Below, one piece after another: positions 42,688 through 51,200 of a DNA stretch of 64,000 nucleotides (position 1 is the first letter of the stretch; each line of letters opens with the position of its first letter). A program made the position numbers and the translations under genes. Below the pieces are notes generated by a model. It saw nothing but the letters and a program-made list of their open reading frames with translations. It was not told the origin of the DNA and did no database searches. The DNA is from Granulosicoccus sp045110475 (GTDB taxonomy: Bacteria > Pseudomonadota > Gammaproteobacteria > Granulosicoccales > Granulosicoccaceae), in NCBI GenBank assembly GCA_045110475.1, contig JBGCGC010000156.1:1-64000 (forward strand). Reading direction: 5' to 3'.

Positions 42688-43575
42688 ATGGATAGCGTAG
42701 AAGACGTACAAACCACAATTCTCAGCACGTTCTACGACATGATCAAGAGCTTTGTAGAGCATTTGCCGTTTGTTTTTGGCTCAATAATCGTGTTGTTGCT
42801 GACCTGGGCAATTACCACAGGGCTGAGGCGCTTCGGCACGCGAATTCTCGGCGGCTGGAACAAACGGGAATCCGTAAAAGAGTTAATCATTCGACTGGTG
42901 ACTATTGTTGGTTGGGTGCTGGGTTTGTTGTTGTCCGCCATTATCCTGTTCCCCGGGCTGACGCCTGCCAAGGCGCTGGGCGGCCTCGGTCTGGTCTCCA
43001 TTGCTGTGGGGTTGGCATTCAAGGATATATTCGAGAATTTTTTTGCTGGCGTTCTAATCCTCTGGCGATTCCCTTTCGAGCGTGGAGACTTTATCGAGTG
43101 TGAAGGTCTCGTGGGCAAGGTTGAAAAAGTCTTGATGCGCATGAGCTATATTCGAGAAACAAACGGAGAATTGACGGTTGTGCCGAACTCTTTTCTGTTC
43201 AAAAATCCAGTGACCATTCTTACCAGCTTACCCAGTCGTCGTGTCATGCTCACTACCGGGGTTGCGTATGATGTGGATGTTGACGAAGCGGTGGCTGTAA
43301 TTACTGAGGCAGTCAAGCAATGCAAAACTCTCACGCCGGAAAAACCGATTCAGGTTTTTCCCTGTGCATTTGGAAGCAGTAGTATCGATATAGAGCTTGC
43401 CTGGTGGACAGACTCCACACCATTGGGAGTTCGCCAGTCCAGAGCAGAGGTTGTAACTGCAGTCAAGGCAGCGTTGGATAAAAATGGAATCGAGATTCCT
43501 TTTCCTTACAGGACTCTCACGTTTAAAGAACCGCTTGGATTCGGAGCGGCTCAGGAACATTCTGCCGAGTCATGA
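42688..43575 (+). CDS. MscS-type mechanosensitive channel
   Basis: The 295-residue protein has three N-terminal membrane helices, with the pore helix TM3 rich in glycine and alanine (PAKALGGLGLVSIAVGLAFK). The MscS beta domain follows: DIFENFFAGVLILWRFPFE, then GDFIEC and VVPNSFLFKNPVTI. It opens under membrane tension on osmotic downshock. It is the small MscS form, without large N-terminal extensions. It is followed by a DUF2254 gene 24 bases downstream. Confidence 0.93.
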   Translation: MDSVEDVQTTILSTFYDMIKSFVEHLPFVFGSIIVLLLTWAITTGLRRFGTRILGGWNKRESVKELIIRLVTIVGWVLGLLLSAIILFPGLTPAKALGGLGLVSIAVGLAFKDIFENFFAGVLILWRFPFERGDFIECEGLVGKVEKVLMRMSYIRETNGELTVVPNSFLFKNPVTILTSLPSRRVMLTTGVAYDVDVDEAVAVITEAVKQCKTLTPEKPIQVFPCAFGSSSIDIELAWWTDSTPLGVRQSRAEVVTAVKAALDKNGIEIPFPYRTLTFKEPLGFGAAQEHSAES

Positions 43576-43599
43576 TCGGAATCAACGGATCATGAATGC

Positions 43600-44985
43600 A
43601 TGTACGTACACCTGATAAAAGCACTTAACGACCTTCGGGCCAGCTATTGGTTTGTTCCTTTCTGCATGCTGTTTTCAGCTATTGCACTGGCAGTGCTTAC
43701 GTGCTGGCTGGATATGAACTCAGCTGTCGAGATGTTTCCACAGTCATCCTTTCTGATGGCGTCTGGTACTGATGGCGCCAGAACGATTCTTAGTGTGGTC
43801 GCATCGGCGGTCATGGGTGTTGCGGGGGTAACCTTTTCCATAACCATTGTTGCCGTCTCTTTTGCCAGTTCAAACTTTGGGCCACGTTTGATTGGAAATT
43901 TCATGCGCGATAGAGGTAATCAGTTTACTCTCGGGACGTTCATTGGCACGTTTGCCTATTGCCTGATAGTGCTAGCCTCAGTTCACGATGCATCGGTGGA
44001 TGCTCATGGCAACTCAGTACAGCCCTTCGTGCCGTATATCAGCGTGCTGACGTCACTGGTGCTTGCACTGGGCTGCATAGGTGTTTTGATTTATTACATT
44101 CACCATATTGCTGAAACCATCAACATCGAAAATATTATCGCTGATATTGGGAAGCGGTTAAAGCTTCGAATCATTGACATATATCCTGATGCAGATGCCA
44201 GTAACTCTCACGTAGGTGAAAACAGTTTTTCAGTAGCGGCTGAAAAACTGCAACTTGCTAGCGTTGGTTGTGAGTCAATTGGTTACGTTCAAGCTATCGA
44301 TCATGAAAAGCTTGTAAAGTTGACAAAATCCCATCAAATTCTGACTCGCGTCCATTATCGACCGGGGGATTTTGTCACCCCGCACGACTGTCTACTCAGC
44401 ATATGGAGCAAAGACACGGACACGGTTCCGGTAGATGAATTAAGGGACTGCTTTGCCACAGGTCCACAGCGAACTGAACATCAGAATGTACTGTTTCTTG
44501 TCGAGCAACTTGCGGAAGTTATCGCCAGAGCGTTATCACCGGGTGTTAATGATCCCTTCACAGCCATCAGTTGTCTGAACTGGTATTACCTTGCTATCGT
44601 CGAGTACGTAAAGGCTAATCCTGAAGTGGTGGATAAACAGCCCATGGAGCGCCGAATCGTACAGATTGCTCCCGTCACGTTCGATCGTCTGACGTCTGTG
44701 ATGTTCGATACGACCAGGCAATATATCGTGTCTGACCTCAATGCGTTACTGCACACAATGGCAATGTTGGCAGAGTGTGCGTGGCATTCAGGTTCGGGCG
44801 TCTATCATCAAACGCTGGTTGACTATCTAACGCAATATCAGAAAGCCGGATTAGAGGCGCATGATTGTCCAGTTGGCATCAATGCAATCAAAGAGCGCTA
44901 CGAACAGTCACTATCCATACTTGCCGATACTGACAGCCAATCCCGATACCGATACGAAATACCGTGGTTTGGAGGTAGTGCATAA
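43600..44985 (+). CDS. DUF2254 membrane protein
   Basis: The 461-residue protein starts with four membrane helices (FVPFCMLFSAIALAVLTCWL, the VMGVAGVTFSITIVAVSF area, FIGTFAYCLIVLASV and LVLALGCIGVLIYYIHH). It then has a large soluble part with RALSPGVNDPFTAISCLNW, the hallmark of DUF2254. The function of the family is not established. Its place between MscS and YqjE/YqjD-like genes suggests an envelope role. It follows the MscS gene by 24 bases. Confidence 0.9.
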   Translation: MYVHLIKALNDLRASYWFVPFCMLFSAIALAVLTCWLDMNSAVEMFPQSSFLMASGTDGARTILSVVASAVMGVAGVTFSITIVAVSFASSNFGPRLIGNFMRDRGNQFTLGTFIGTFAYCLIVLASVHDASVDAHGNSVQPFVPYISVLTSLVLALGCIGVLIYYIHHIAETINIENIIADIGKRLKLRIIDIYPDADASNSHVGENSFSVAAEKLQLASVGCESIGYVQAIDHEKLVKLTKSHQILTRVHYRPGDFVTPHDCLLSIWSKDTDTVPVDELRDCFATGPQRTEHQNVLFLVEQLAEVIARALSPGVNDPFTAISCLNWYYLAIVEYVKANPEVVDKQPMERRIVQIAPVTFDRLTSVMFDTTRQYIVSDLNALLHTMAMLAECAWHSGSGVYHQTLVDYLTQYQKAGLEAHDCPVGINAIKERYEQSLSILADTDSQSRYRYEIPWFGGSA

Positions 44986-45081
44986 GCGGTTCTGTCGATG
45001 CGGTATGGCGCTGTTTTCAACTGTGCCATAGCGGTTTCTGGCTGTTATCATCGTAGCCAACAGCAACTAGGTAGACACAGC

Positions 45082-45474
45082 GTGAATGATGACAGCGCAG
45101 GATCAGTTGACAGTCTGATACGCTCGGTGGTTCAGAATGTGCGAGCACAGCTGGCCAGCTTTTCCTCGGGGGCACATTTGGCATGGGCCGAAGTCCGGGT
45201 CGTGGCAAGCCACGCGGGTCTGTTACTTGGTCTGGTTATTGTTGCTGCAGGCTTGATTCTCGTGGGGTGGGGCTTGTTGTTACTGTCTGGCGTATTTATT
45301 TTGATGTCCACCGGCGTCTCCGGCGTAGTCGCATTGGTTTCGGTCTCTGTAGTGAATATGGTGGCCTTCCTGGGGGTTTGCCTGTACATGCGTCACACTC
45401 TCAAAGTCATTACCTTCAAGCACACACGCAAAGCGTTGGGAATGGACGGTGTGGGGCTCAGCCCAACCGAGTAG
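45082..45474 (+). CDS. YqjE-like phage-holin-fold membrane protein
   Basis: The protein has two membrane helices (GLLLGLVIVAAGLILVGWGL and VALVSVSVVNMVAFLGVCLY) after an amphipathic N-terminus (SLIRSVVQNVRAQLASFSS). This is the shape of the YqjE/actinobacterial phage holin III superfamily. The GTG at 45082 gives 130 residues; the upstream in-frame stretch from 44998 looks non-coding. It is followed by a DUF883 (YqjD) gene, as in enterobacteria, where these are membrane proteins of stationary phase. Confidence 0.8.
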   Translation: MNDDSAGSVDSLIRSVVQNVRAQLASFSSGAHLAWAEVRVVASHAGLLLGLVIVAAGLILVGWGLLLLSGVFILMSTGVSGVVALVSVSVVNMVAFLGVCLYMRHTLKVITFKHTRKALGMDGVGLSPTE

Positions 45475-45599
45475 CTACCATCGCGAATTCTGCTTATTCT
45501 TTTTGAGCGGAGACGAACAAGGTAGGAAGTGCAAAGGCGTTTTTTAGCCAGAAAATCGTTGTAATATCAACATCAACACAGTTTAACAGCGGAGCTATC

Positions 45600-45869
45600 A
45601 TGGGTAAATCGAGTCACGACACAATCAGAGAAGTAACAGAACAAGGCCTCGACGCCGTTGAAGATAAAGTCATGGATGGTCTTGATGCAACGAGAAAAGC
45701 CGTTGAAGGTGCTGCTGACCAATCAGCGGAACTGAAAGCCAAGTCAGAAGCTGCCGTACAGGAGCTGTCGCAGACTGTGGCGACTTATGTTCAGGAAAAA
45801 CCGCTGCAAGCTGCAGGTTTCGCATTTGCTGCGGGTGTTGTTGCCACCTTACTGTTAACTCGTCGATAG
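45600..45869 (+). CDS. DUF883 (YqjD/ElaB-like) protein
   Basis: The 89-residue protein has a long amphipathic helical region (TIREVTEQGLDAVEDKVMDG) and ends with one membrane helix after the signature VQEKPLQAAGFAFAAGVVAT. YqjD and ElaB are C-tail-anchored and bind ribosomes at the inner membrane in stationary phase in E. coli. The arrangement with the YqjE-like gene upstream and a YqjK-like gene downstream supports the call. Confidence 0.9.
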   Translation: MGKSSHDTIREVTEQGLDAVEDKVMDGLDATRKAVEGAADQSAELKAKSEAAVQELSQTVATYVQEKPLQAAGFAFAAGVVATLLLTRR

Positions 45870-45896
45870 TCTCGTCCAGACTACGGTAACGCTCCG

Positions 45897-46217
45897 ATGT
45901 TTAGCAGGCAGAAAAAATTACTGGCTCAGGCCGAACAAGAGCACAGCTTCGCTGTGGAACAAAAGAATGCCGCCAGACAACAACTGTCGTATCGCCGCAA
46001 TCAGTTTCTGGGTGAACCTCTCAATCTTCTCTACCCATTTGCAGCAGGCGCGTTGGTTTGTGCAAGTCAGCTTAAAAACGAAGCGAAAGGCTGGCAGCGG
46101 ATACCCTTTCTAAATCTGGCCAAGATGGCTGTTGGCGTCTGGGCGACGACCGAGCGTATTAGAAAAATCAGAAAGAGTCAGACGGATGCTGCATCCGGGA
46201 AAAAGTCCGGGAGGTAA
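45897..46217 (+). CDS. YqjK-like small protein
   Basis: The 106-residue protein is basic, with an N-terminal helical stretch (KLLAQAEQEHSFAVEQKNA), a hydrophobic patch in the middle (PFAAGALVCAS) and a basic tail. I do not recognise it by sequence alone. Its size and its place directly after the DUF883 gene (27 bases) resemble yqjK. The function is unknown. Confidence 0.6.
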   Translation: MFSRQKKLLAQAEQEHSFAVEQKNAARQQLSYRRNQFLGEPLNLLYPFAAGALVCASQLKNEAKGWQRIPFLNLAKMAVGVWATTERIRKIRKSQTDAASGKKSGR

Positions 46218-46393
46218 AAATCGTCTCCGGATTTCCCGACTCGACGAAAAGAAACCTAAGTAGTTAAACAGGATGCGTGGTGGATAGACCTAGCATGCAT
46301 CGATAGCTTGAGTATATTTTAAGTGACTTATTTGAATTGCTCTGATGTGTCAAATGCTTGTTGGCACAAGCTTTACTAAATAGCGTTGATGCC

Positions 46394-46756
46394 ATGGCTG
46401 ATCTACTCATCGTAGAGGATAACAAAATGACTCGCCAGGTGTTCTGTCGTGTCGCTACTCATCTCGGGCACACAGTGCGTGGTGTTTCGACGTTTGCTAT
46501 GGCTTGCAAGGAAATAAACAGCAGAGTGCCTGATCTGGTGCTGACCGACTGGGAGCTGAACAGGCATGAGATCAGCAACGGGGTTGATGTGGCCAGGTTT
46601 TCGTTAATGAACAACCCGCGTACTCACGTGGTCATGATCACCGCAAATGATATTGACGAGCTAAAGCAACAGACTCGGTTACTACCAATCAGTGCCTATC
46701 TCAGAAAACCGGTCGATATTTCCGGTCTTCGATGCGTCCTCAACGATGTGCTCTAG
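46394..46756 (+). CDS. Receiver-only response regulator
   Basis: The 120-residue receiver domain has MADLLIVEDNKMTR, the phosphoacceptor aspartate in LVLTDWELN, a conserved T/S region in VMITANDID and the lysine in YLRKPVDISG. It lacks an output domain. The ATG at 46394 was chosen since the receiver begins there. It converges with the NtrC-like genes and is presumably part of the same signalling island. Confidence 0.88.
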   Translation: MADLLIVEDNKMTRQVFCRVATHLGHTVRGVSTFAMACKEINSRVPDLVLTDWELNRHEISNGVDVARFSLMNNPRTHVVMITANDIDELKQQTRLLPISAYLRKPVDISGLRCVLNDVL

Positions 46757-46812
46757 CCTGGACTCGGTCGAATCTTGGTGCTCTGGTACATGAGCCTCAC
46801 GGAATTCAGATA

Positions 46813-46845
46813 ACGCCTATTCGCACTCCATGGGCGTCATTTTTT
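46813..46845 (+). terminator. Terminator between convergent signalling genes
   Basis: ACGCC at 46813-46817 pairs with GGCGT at 46833-46837, followed by CAT and six Ts. The stem is only 5 bp with a long loop, so the call is modest. It overlaps the last codons of the minus-strand regulator gene. Confidence 0.4.
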
Positions 46846-48201
46846 CAACCGGTTATATAATGTCTTTACACTGATGCCGAGAATTTTGGCTGCTTTGCTT
46901 TTGTTTTCATTGACGGAGGCAAGCGTTGCTTTTATGAGTTGCATTTCTGCATCTGCCAGGGTCGTACCAATCAACGGATTGATGTTGGGAGCATAGGTGG
47001 ATGAATTTGCATCGTCGCTGGTAGCCGACGGCCAGAGAAGCGCATCAAAGACAATTTCCTCACCGTCTTCGGTGCCGCGGTAGGCGGTAAGAAGGCGATT
47101 TTTTAATTCGATAAGATTGCCTTCCCAACTCTGTGTACTCAGAAATTCCAGAAAGTCATTAGAAAGGGATTTTTCCATATTCAACAGGCTATTCAGTTGG
47201 GAAACTGCGTGCCTTGCAAAAAAAATCACGTCCTCAGGTCTGTCCTTCAGCGCCGGTACGACTATCTGATTAGGTGCAAGCACAGAATACAATGAAGATT
47301 GTAGTCGACCAGAGTCAAGGGCATCTCGCATTGCCTCTTTGAGTATGCCGACGACATTACAACTACGCGATGGCGAAATGTTTTGATCAAGCCTGATTAT
47401 TTCCATATTTCGGGTTATGTAATCCGCAAGTGCATCCTGTACTGATTTTGGCAGTAAGGATATATCGTCAAGTATGAGCGTGCCATCGGTAGCGCGCTCA
47501 AGGTATCCGCCTGGTGTCTGATCTTTTGCTTTGCCAGCGTGTGTCATGAACCGATCTACTGCGTTGCCATCGGTTTCCAGAGCACAGTTGATAAGCAATG
47601 CAGGTCCTGATCGACGCGTGTAGTGATGCAGCAAAGCTGCAACATCACGTTTGAATAAACCTGCGTTGCCTGTAATCAGGGCGTTTGCTTGTTTGCCGGC
47701 AGCAAGCTTCTTTAGCAGACCAAACATGTTACGGCTGGCCTGAGAAGGTGTTTCCAGCGATCCAAAGCCTGGTTTGAGTTCAACAGGGTAGGCGTACGAT
47801 TTGACCTGATTTATCTGATAGGAACTGGTGGCACGACGTATGGCCTTTAAAAGGTCATCTCGATGAGCGGGTTTTAAAATAAAATCGAAAGCGCCTTCAC
47901 GCAGGCACTGTCTTGTGGTTTCAGCGCTGTCGGTACCACTGACAACAATTACGTACGGTACACCTTCCTCAAGCAGGGTGCGTAGCAGCTCTACACCGAC
48001 AGAATCAGGTAGTCCAAGGTCTAGCAGGACAATTGCCGGTAGCCTTTCCCTGACGCTGTTTAACGCACCTTTTGCAGAGCTAGCGGATCGCGTCTGGTAA
48101 TGCTCAACCTCAAGCACACGTTGCAATGCCTTAAGCGTGTCTGGATCATCGTCGACCAGGAGGATGTCGTGGAAGTTGTGAGCACTGTTCTTAGTCGCCA
48201 T
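46837..48201 (-). CDS. NtrC-shaped response regulator with degenerate AAA+ domain
   Basis: The N-terminal receiver is intact (ILLVDDDPDTLKALQRV and the aspartate in IVLLDLGLPDSVGVELL). The central domain keeps the layout of a sigma-54 activator: LLINCALETDG, GGYLERATDGTLILDDISLL and LSTQSWEGNLIELKNRLLTA. However, Walker A reads TGNAGLFKRD instead of GxxGxGK and there is no GAFTGA loop. The C-terminus has a Fis-type helix-turn-helix, AAKILGISVKTLYNRLKK. ATP hydrolysis and sigma-54 contact are therefore unlikely. The protein may still oligomerise and bind DNA. The ATG at 48201 lies in a close junction with the upstream paralogue. Confidence 0.85.
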   Translation of the reverse strand: MATKNSAHNFHDILLVDDDPDTLKALQRVLEVEHYQTRSASSAKGALNSVRERLPAIVLLDLGLPDSVGVELLRTLLEEGVPYVIVVSGTDSAETTRQCLREGAFDFILKPAHRDDLLKAIRRATSSYQINQVKSYAYPVELKPGFGSLETPSQASRNMFGLLKKLAAGKQANALITGNAGLFKRDVAALLHHYTRRSGPALLINCALETDGNAVDRFMTHAGKAKDQTPGGYLERATDGTLILDDISLLPKSVQDALADYITRNMEIIRLDQNISPSRSCNVVGILKEAMRDALDSGRLQSSLYSVLAPNQIVVPALKDRPEDVIFFARHAVSQLNSLLNMEKSLSNDFLEFLSTQSWEGNLIELKNRLLTAYRGTEDGEEIVFDALLWPSATSDDANSSTYAPNINPLIGTTLADAEMQLIKATLASVNENKSKAAKILGISVKTLYNRLKK

Positions 48202-48207
48202 TGTCAA

Positions 48208-49527
48208 TTAGTGCGAATTTAGTCGGTTGTACAGTGTTTTTAGACTAATTCCCAATGTTGTTGCTGTTGTTGCCTTATCACCCTTGTGATGCGCAAGTGT
48301 CGCAACAACAAGCTGTTTGTTGAATTCCCTTAATGTAAGTCCTACCAGATCAGTCAATGGTGCGGAGTATTTGTGTTGAAGCGTGTCCGGCAATTCAAGC
48401 TGTCCGCTTGAGTTGGGCGAGGTAGCAGCATAGTCAACTGCAGCCTGAATAGTGTTACGTAGCTCTGTGATGTTATTCGACCAAGGTGCTTGACTAATTT
48501 GCGATTGCATTGATTTGGACATGACGTTATCAGATTGCCCATCGCCAATTTTATTGAGCAACCATTGGGCAATAGCCAAAGCATCCCCTGTACACTCTCG
48601 CAAGCTGGGGACGTTGAGAGTGACCTGAGACAGTCTGGCTTGTAAATCATTTTTAAGAGGGACAAGGCCAGCCTGATCGGACATGATGCCGACGACCGCT
48701 GTGATGGCCTTGTACACTTTCTCACTGTCAGGGTGTTTGAAAATACCCTCATCCAAAAACAGGGACAATGTGGACTGAAGCTCGTCAGACAAGGCATTGA
48801 CGTTTTCCAGCACAAGTGTGCCACCGACGGCGGCTGCAATACTGCCCTGACTATCACTGGAAGCACTGCCAAACAGCTTGCTTTTCAGTGCAGAGTTTGA
48901 CGGTTCAGCGCAATCAACAAATACGATTTTTCCTGACCTGCGAGAGCGTTTGTGAAGCTCTACCGCGATGGAACGTTTGTCGAGTCCTGGCTCTCCGACA
49001 ATAAGTGCGTGCCCCTTGCGCAGTTCTGCACTGAAGCTGATTGCCGTTCTCAGATCTACAAGTGCGGGACTGTTTCCATAATTGATCCAACAGTCGTTTG
49101 AATCGATGTGCCTTGAGGTTGCTGAACGTGCCTTATCATCCGATTCGGAGTCTGGAGCGACGTTGTTTTCTGAGACAGGTTCACCGATGAGTTGTTTCAG
49201 CTCTCCCAGGGAGACGGGTTTGGACACGAATTTGACCGCCCGGTGTCTGATGCTTTTGATAGCAGCGCGTTGGCTGGAATTGCCGCTGATGACAATGAAT
49301 CTCTCTCGGGTAGAGTTTCTCAGCTCATTCATTAGATCGAGACCGTTGCCATCTGGCAGTTCGATGTCGACCAGAATCAACCCTGGAGCCGTGCTGCGAA
49401 TCTTCAGACGGGCATCGCTAACGTTATCGGACGCGTCAACACGGTAGCCGAGTTCGGTTAGCACGCGCTGGTAGGCGCGAGATAATGCCTGATCGTCTTC
49501 AATGACAAGCGCTAGTGGAGATCTCAT
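48208..49527 (-). CDS. NtrC-shaped response regulator paralogue, degenerate AAA+
   Basis: The receiver is intact (LALVIEDDQALSRAY and aspartate in LILVDIELPDGNG, lysine in VKFVSKPVSL). The central domain is even more divergent: Walker A reads GEPGLDKRS, Walker B reads GTLVLENVNAL with the aspartate lost, and no GAFTGA is seen. The Fis-type helix-turn-helix TATTLGISLKTLYNRLNSH remains. The next gene starts 6 bases after its stop, so the two are coexpressed. Together they look like DNA-binding regulators evolved from sigma-54 activators but acting by another mechanism. Confidence 0.83.
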   Translation of the reverse strand: MRSPLALVIEDDQALSRAYQRVLTELGYRVDASDNVSDARLKIRSTAPGLILVDIELPDGNGLDLMNELRNSTRERFIVISGNSSQRAAIKSIRHRAVKFVSKPVSLGELKQLIGEPVSENNVAPDSESDDKARSATSRHIDSNDCWINYGNSPALVDLRTAISFSAELRKGHALIVGEPGLDKRSIAVELHKRSRRSGKIVFVDCAEPSNSALKSKLFGSASSDSQGSIAAAVGGTLVLENVNALSDELQSTLSLFLDEGIFKHPDSEKVYKAITAVVGIMSDQAGLVPLKNDLQARLSQVTLNVPSLRECTGDALAIAQWLLNKIGDGQSDNVMSKSMQSQISQAPWSNNITELRNTIQAAVDYAATSPNSSGQLELPDTLQHKYSAPLTDLVGLTLREFNKQLVVATLAHHKGDKATTATTLGISLKTLYNRLNSH

Positions 49528-49712
49528 GAGTAGCCGTCTGGCAAACGAGCGAGAAGATTGGGAGAACGAGCGATAAGAATGCCTGCGCTGACTCGTAAAT
49601 CGGCGATTTTGTAATTTTTACACGGTCTCTTTCAGTTAGTTGCCAGCCAAGGTGATTGACGATTTCGGATTTTTTGCCGATACGTCACAACTGCACGTTT
49701 GGAACAGTCCAT

Positions 49713-50891
49713 TCATGGTCGATCTGGCAGTGATATCGACACCGTCGTTCCGACCCATTCCGTTGATTCGATCACTACTTCACCACCAAGGAACTTTACG
49801 GCTTCCTCGACCAGAAACAAACCGATTCCGTGCCCTTCAATCGTTTGTTGTTGCTGGTCTGCATGAGCCCGCACCTTGAGATCCTTAACCTTCGACAAGG
49901 CTGCGGAAGAGATTCCAATACCGTTGTCTTCGATGGATATCCTCACAAGGCCGTCTTCGATAGCCTCGCTGCTGACTCGTACGTATGAATCGGCGCGCTC
50001 AGGCGCGCTGTACTTTATGGCGTTTGAAAGCAGGTTTGTCAGAATAAGTCTGAGCTTACCCGTGTCCGTGGTGATGACGCCCAAATCATCCGCAATCTCA
50101 AGTCGTACGCTCTGATCAGACATCGCCTGCCTGAGCTGATCAGCGATGTCGGTGACAAGTTCAGCTATTCCGACTGCCTGGGTAACCGGGGTGTCTGGTG
50201 CGAGGTCCGATGGCTTGACCAGTGATTCGACGTTATTCATGATCGTTATCACTTGCTCGACTGCCAGTTTGACATCGCCCAGCGTTTCCCCGTTAGCTTC
50301 GGTAAACACGCCATCTTCCATGAGTAGTTCAACGTTTAACAAGGCGGTTTGCAGAGGCGTACGTATTTCATGGCCAATGAAGTTGTTGAAATGCAGAAGT
50401 TTCTCGGTTTGCTCTTCGATGGTTTCTACGTAGCGTGACACGAAAGAATCCACGGTGTCCTGCAATATTCGCCGAACGACTGAGTGGATGGTATTGCTGA
50501 CATCCATCATGTCAGATGCATCGAGGCTGCCTTTGAAGTCACCGGTTACATCGATCAGAAAGGCCTCAAGGTGTTGTGCCAGCAGATCGTATTCGCGAAG
50601 AAGCTGGCTTACAGTGGCATTTTGCTCATGTCGCAAATTACCAAGCTCAAGGGCCTTGCGAGTAATCAGCGAGTTGATCAATGCAAGCTCGCCATCTTCG
50701 TCTTGAACGATTTTCCCTATTTCACCAATCATGGTGGGAATGTGGTCGAGGTATTGCTCTGTTGGAAAAATGTCGTTGGTATCTTCCAGCACGATGGACT
50801 TAAGGCTGTTGAGCCAACTTTGAGCAAGCGAGTCGCTGCAACTCTGGATCTGTACTGCTATGAATTCGCGGTAATGTGTATTTACATTCAT
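49713..50891 (-). CDS. Sensor histidine kinase with RsbRD-like N-terminus
   Basis: The 392-residue protein lacks membrane helices. Residues 1-140 are helical and resemble the RsbRD N-terminal/globin-related sensor domain (IFPTEQYLDHIPTMIGEI, LLREYDLLAQHLEAFL). The HisKA box is FIGHEIRTPLQTALLNVELL. The ATPase domain has ILTNLLSNAIKYS, IEDNGIGIS and GHGIGLFLVEEAVKFL. It is cytosolic. It is oriented with the two NtrC-like genes and precedes them by 185 bases, so it is the likely kinase for them. Confidence 0.87.
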   Translation of the reverse strand: MNVNTHYREFIAVQIQSCSDSLAQSWLNSLKSIVLEDTNDIFPTEQYLDHIPTMIGEIGKIVQDEDGELALINSLITRKALELGNLRHEQNATVSQLLREYDLLAQHLEAFLIDVTGDFKGSLDASDMMDVSNTIHSVVRRILQDTVDSFVSRYVETIEEQTEKLLHFNNFIGHEIRTPLQTALLNVELLMEDGVFTEANGETLGDVKLAVEQVITIMNNVESLVKPSDLAPDTPVTQAVGIAELVTDIADQLRQAMSDQSVRLEIADDLGVITTDTGKLRLILTNLLSNAIKYSAPERADSYVRVSSEAIEDGLVRISIEDNGIGISSAALSKVKDLKVRAHADQQQQTIEGHGIGLFLVEEAVKFLGGEVVIESTEWVGTTVSISLPDRP

Positions 50892-51093
50892 CCGTTCTTC
50901 TGGTGAGTGAAATACCTACAATAGCTCAAAATACGAGAAAACCGGTCGATTTGTTCCTGAACGTCAGATTTTGCCGAAAACGGTGATGTTTTTGTCACGC
51001 TGGCAGGCTTTCGGTCTGTAGCAGACGACAGTGCAGGTTAGACGACGTCGTACCGCACAGGTTACAGGCCGACGCATGGTGAACAACACCATG

Positions 51094-51114
51094 GGGTAGG
51101 ACGTTCGCCTACCC
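51094..51114 (-). terminator. Perfect 7-bp stem hairpin downstream of typA
   Basis: GGGTAGG at 51094-51100 pairs with CCTACCC at 51108-51114 around a 7-base loop. It lies about 90 bases after the typA stop and a little upstream of the histidine kinase start. There is no clear T-run on the minus strand, so the direction is uncertain. Confidence 0.4.
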
Positions 51115-51145
51115 GTTATTTCAGGTTCTTGAAACTCATTTGCGC

Positions 51146-51177
51146 TGCGAGCGATGTAACGCGCTACAAGGCTCGCA
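51146..51177 (-). terminator. Hairpin close to the typA 3' end
   Basis: TGCGAGC at 51146-51152 pairs perfectly with GCTCGCA at 51171-51177, and the inner TGTA/TACA can extend it. It begins 24 bases after the typA stop on the minus strand. It is GC-rich, with no T-run. It is the better candidate for the typA 3' end. Confidence 0.5.
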
Positions 51178-51200
51178 TTGCTGAGTCCTCATCGGATCTA

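Noticed and set aside
44998..45081. Longer N-terminus of the YqjE-like gene
   Set aside because: The upstream residues contain a hydrophobic, cysteine-containing stretch unlike the family; the GTG at 45082 starts the amphipathic helix expected of it.
46837..49527. Ordinary sigma-54 dependent activators
   Set aside because: Domain order fits, but Walker A and GAFTGA motifs are absent from both, so the normal call would mislead.
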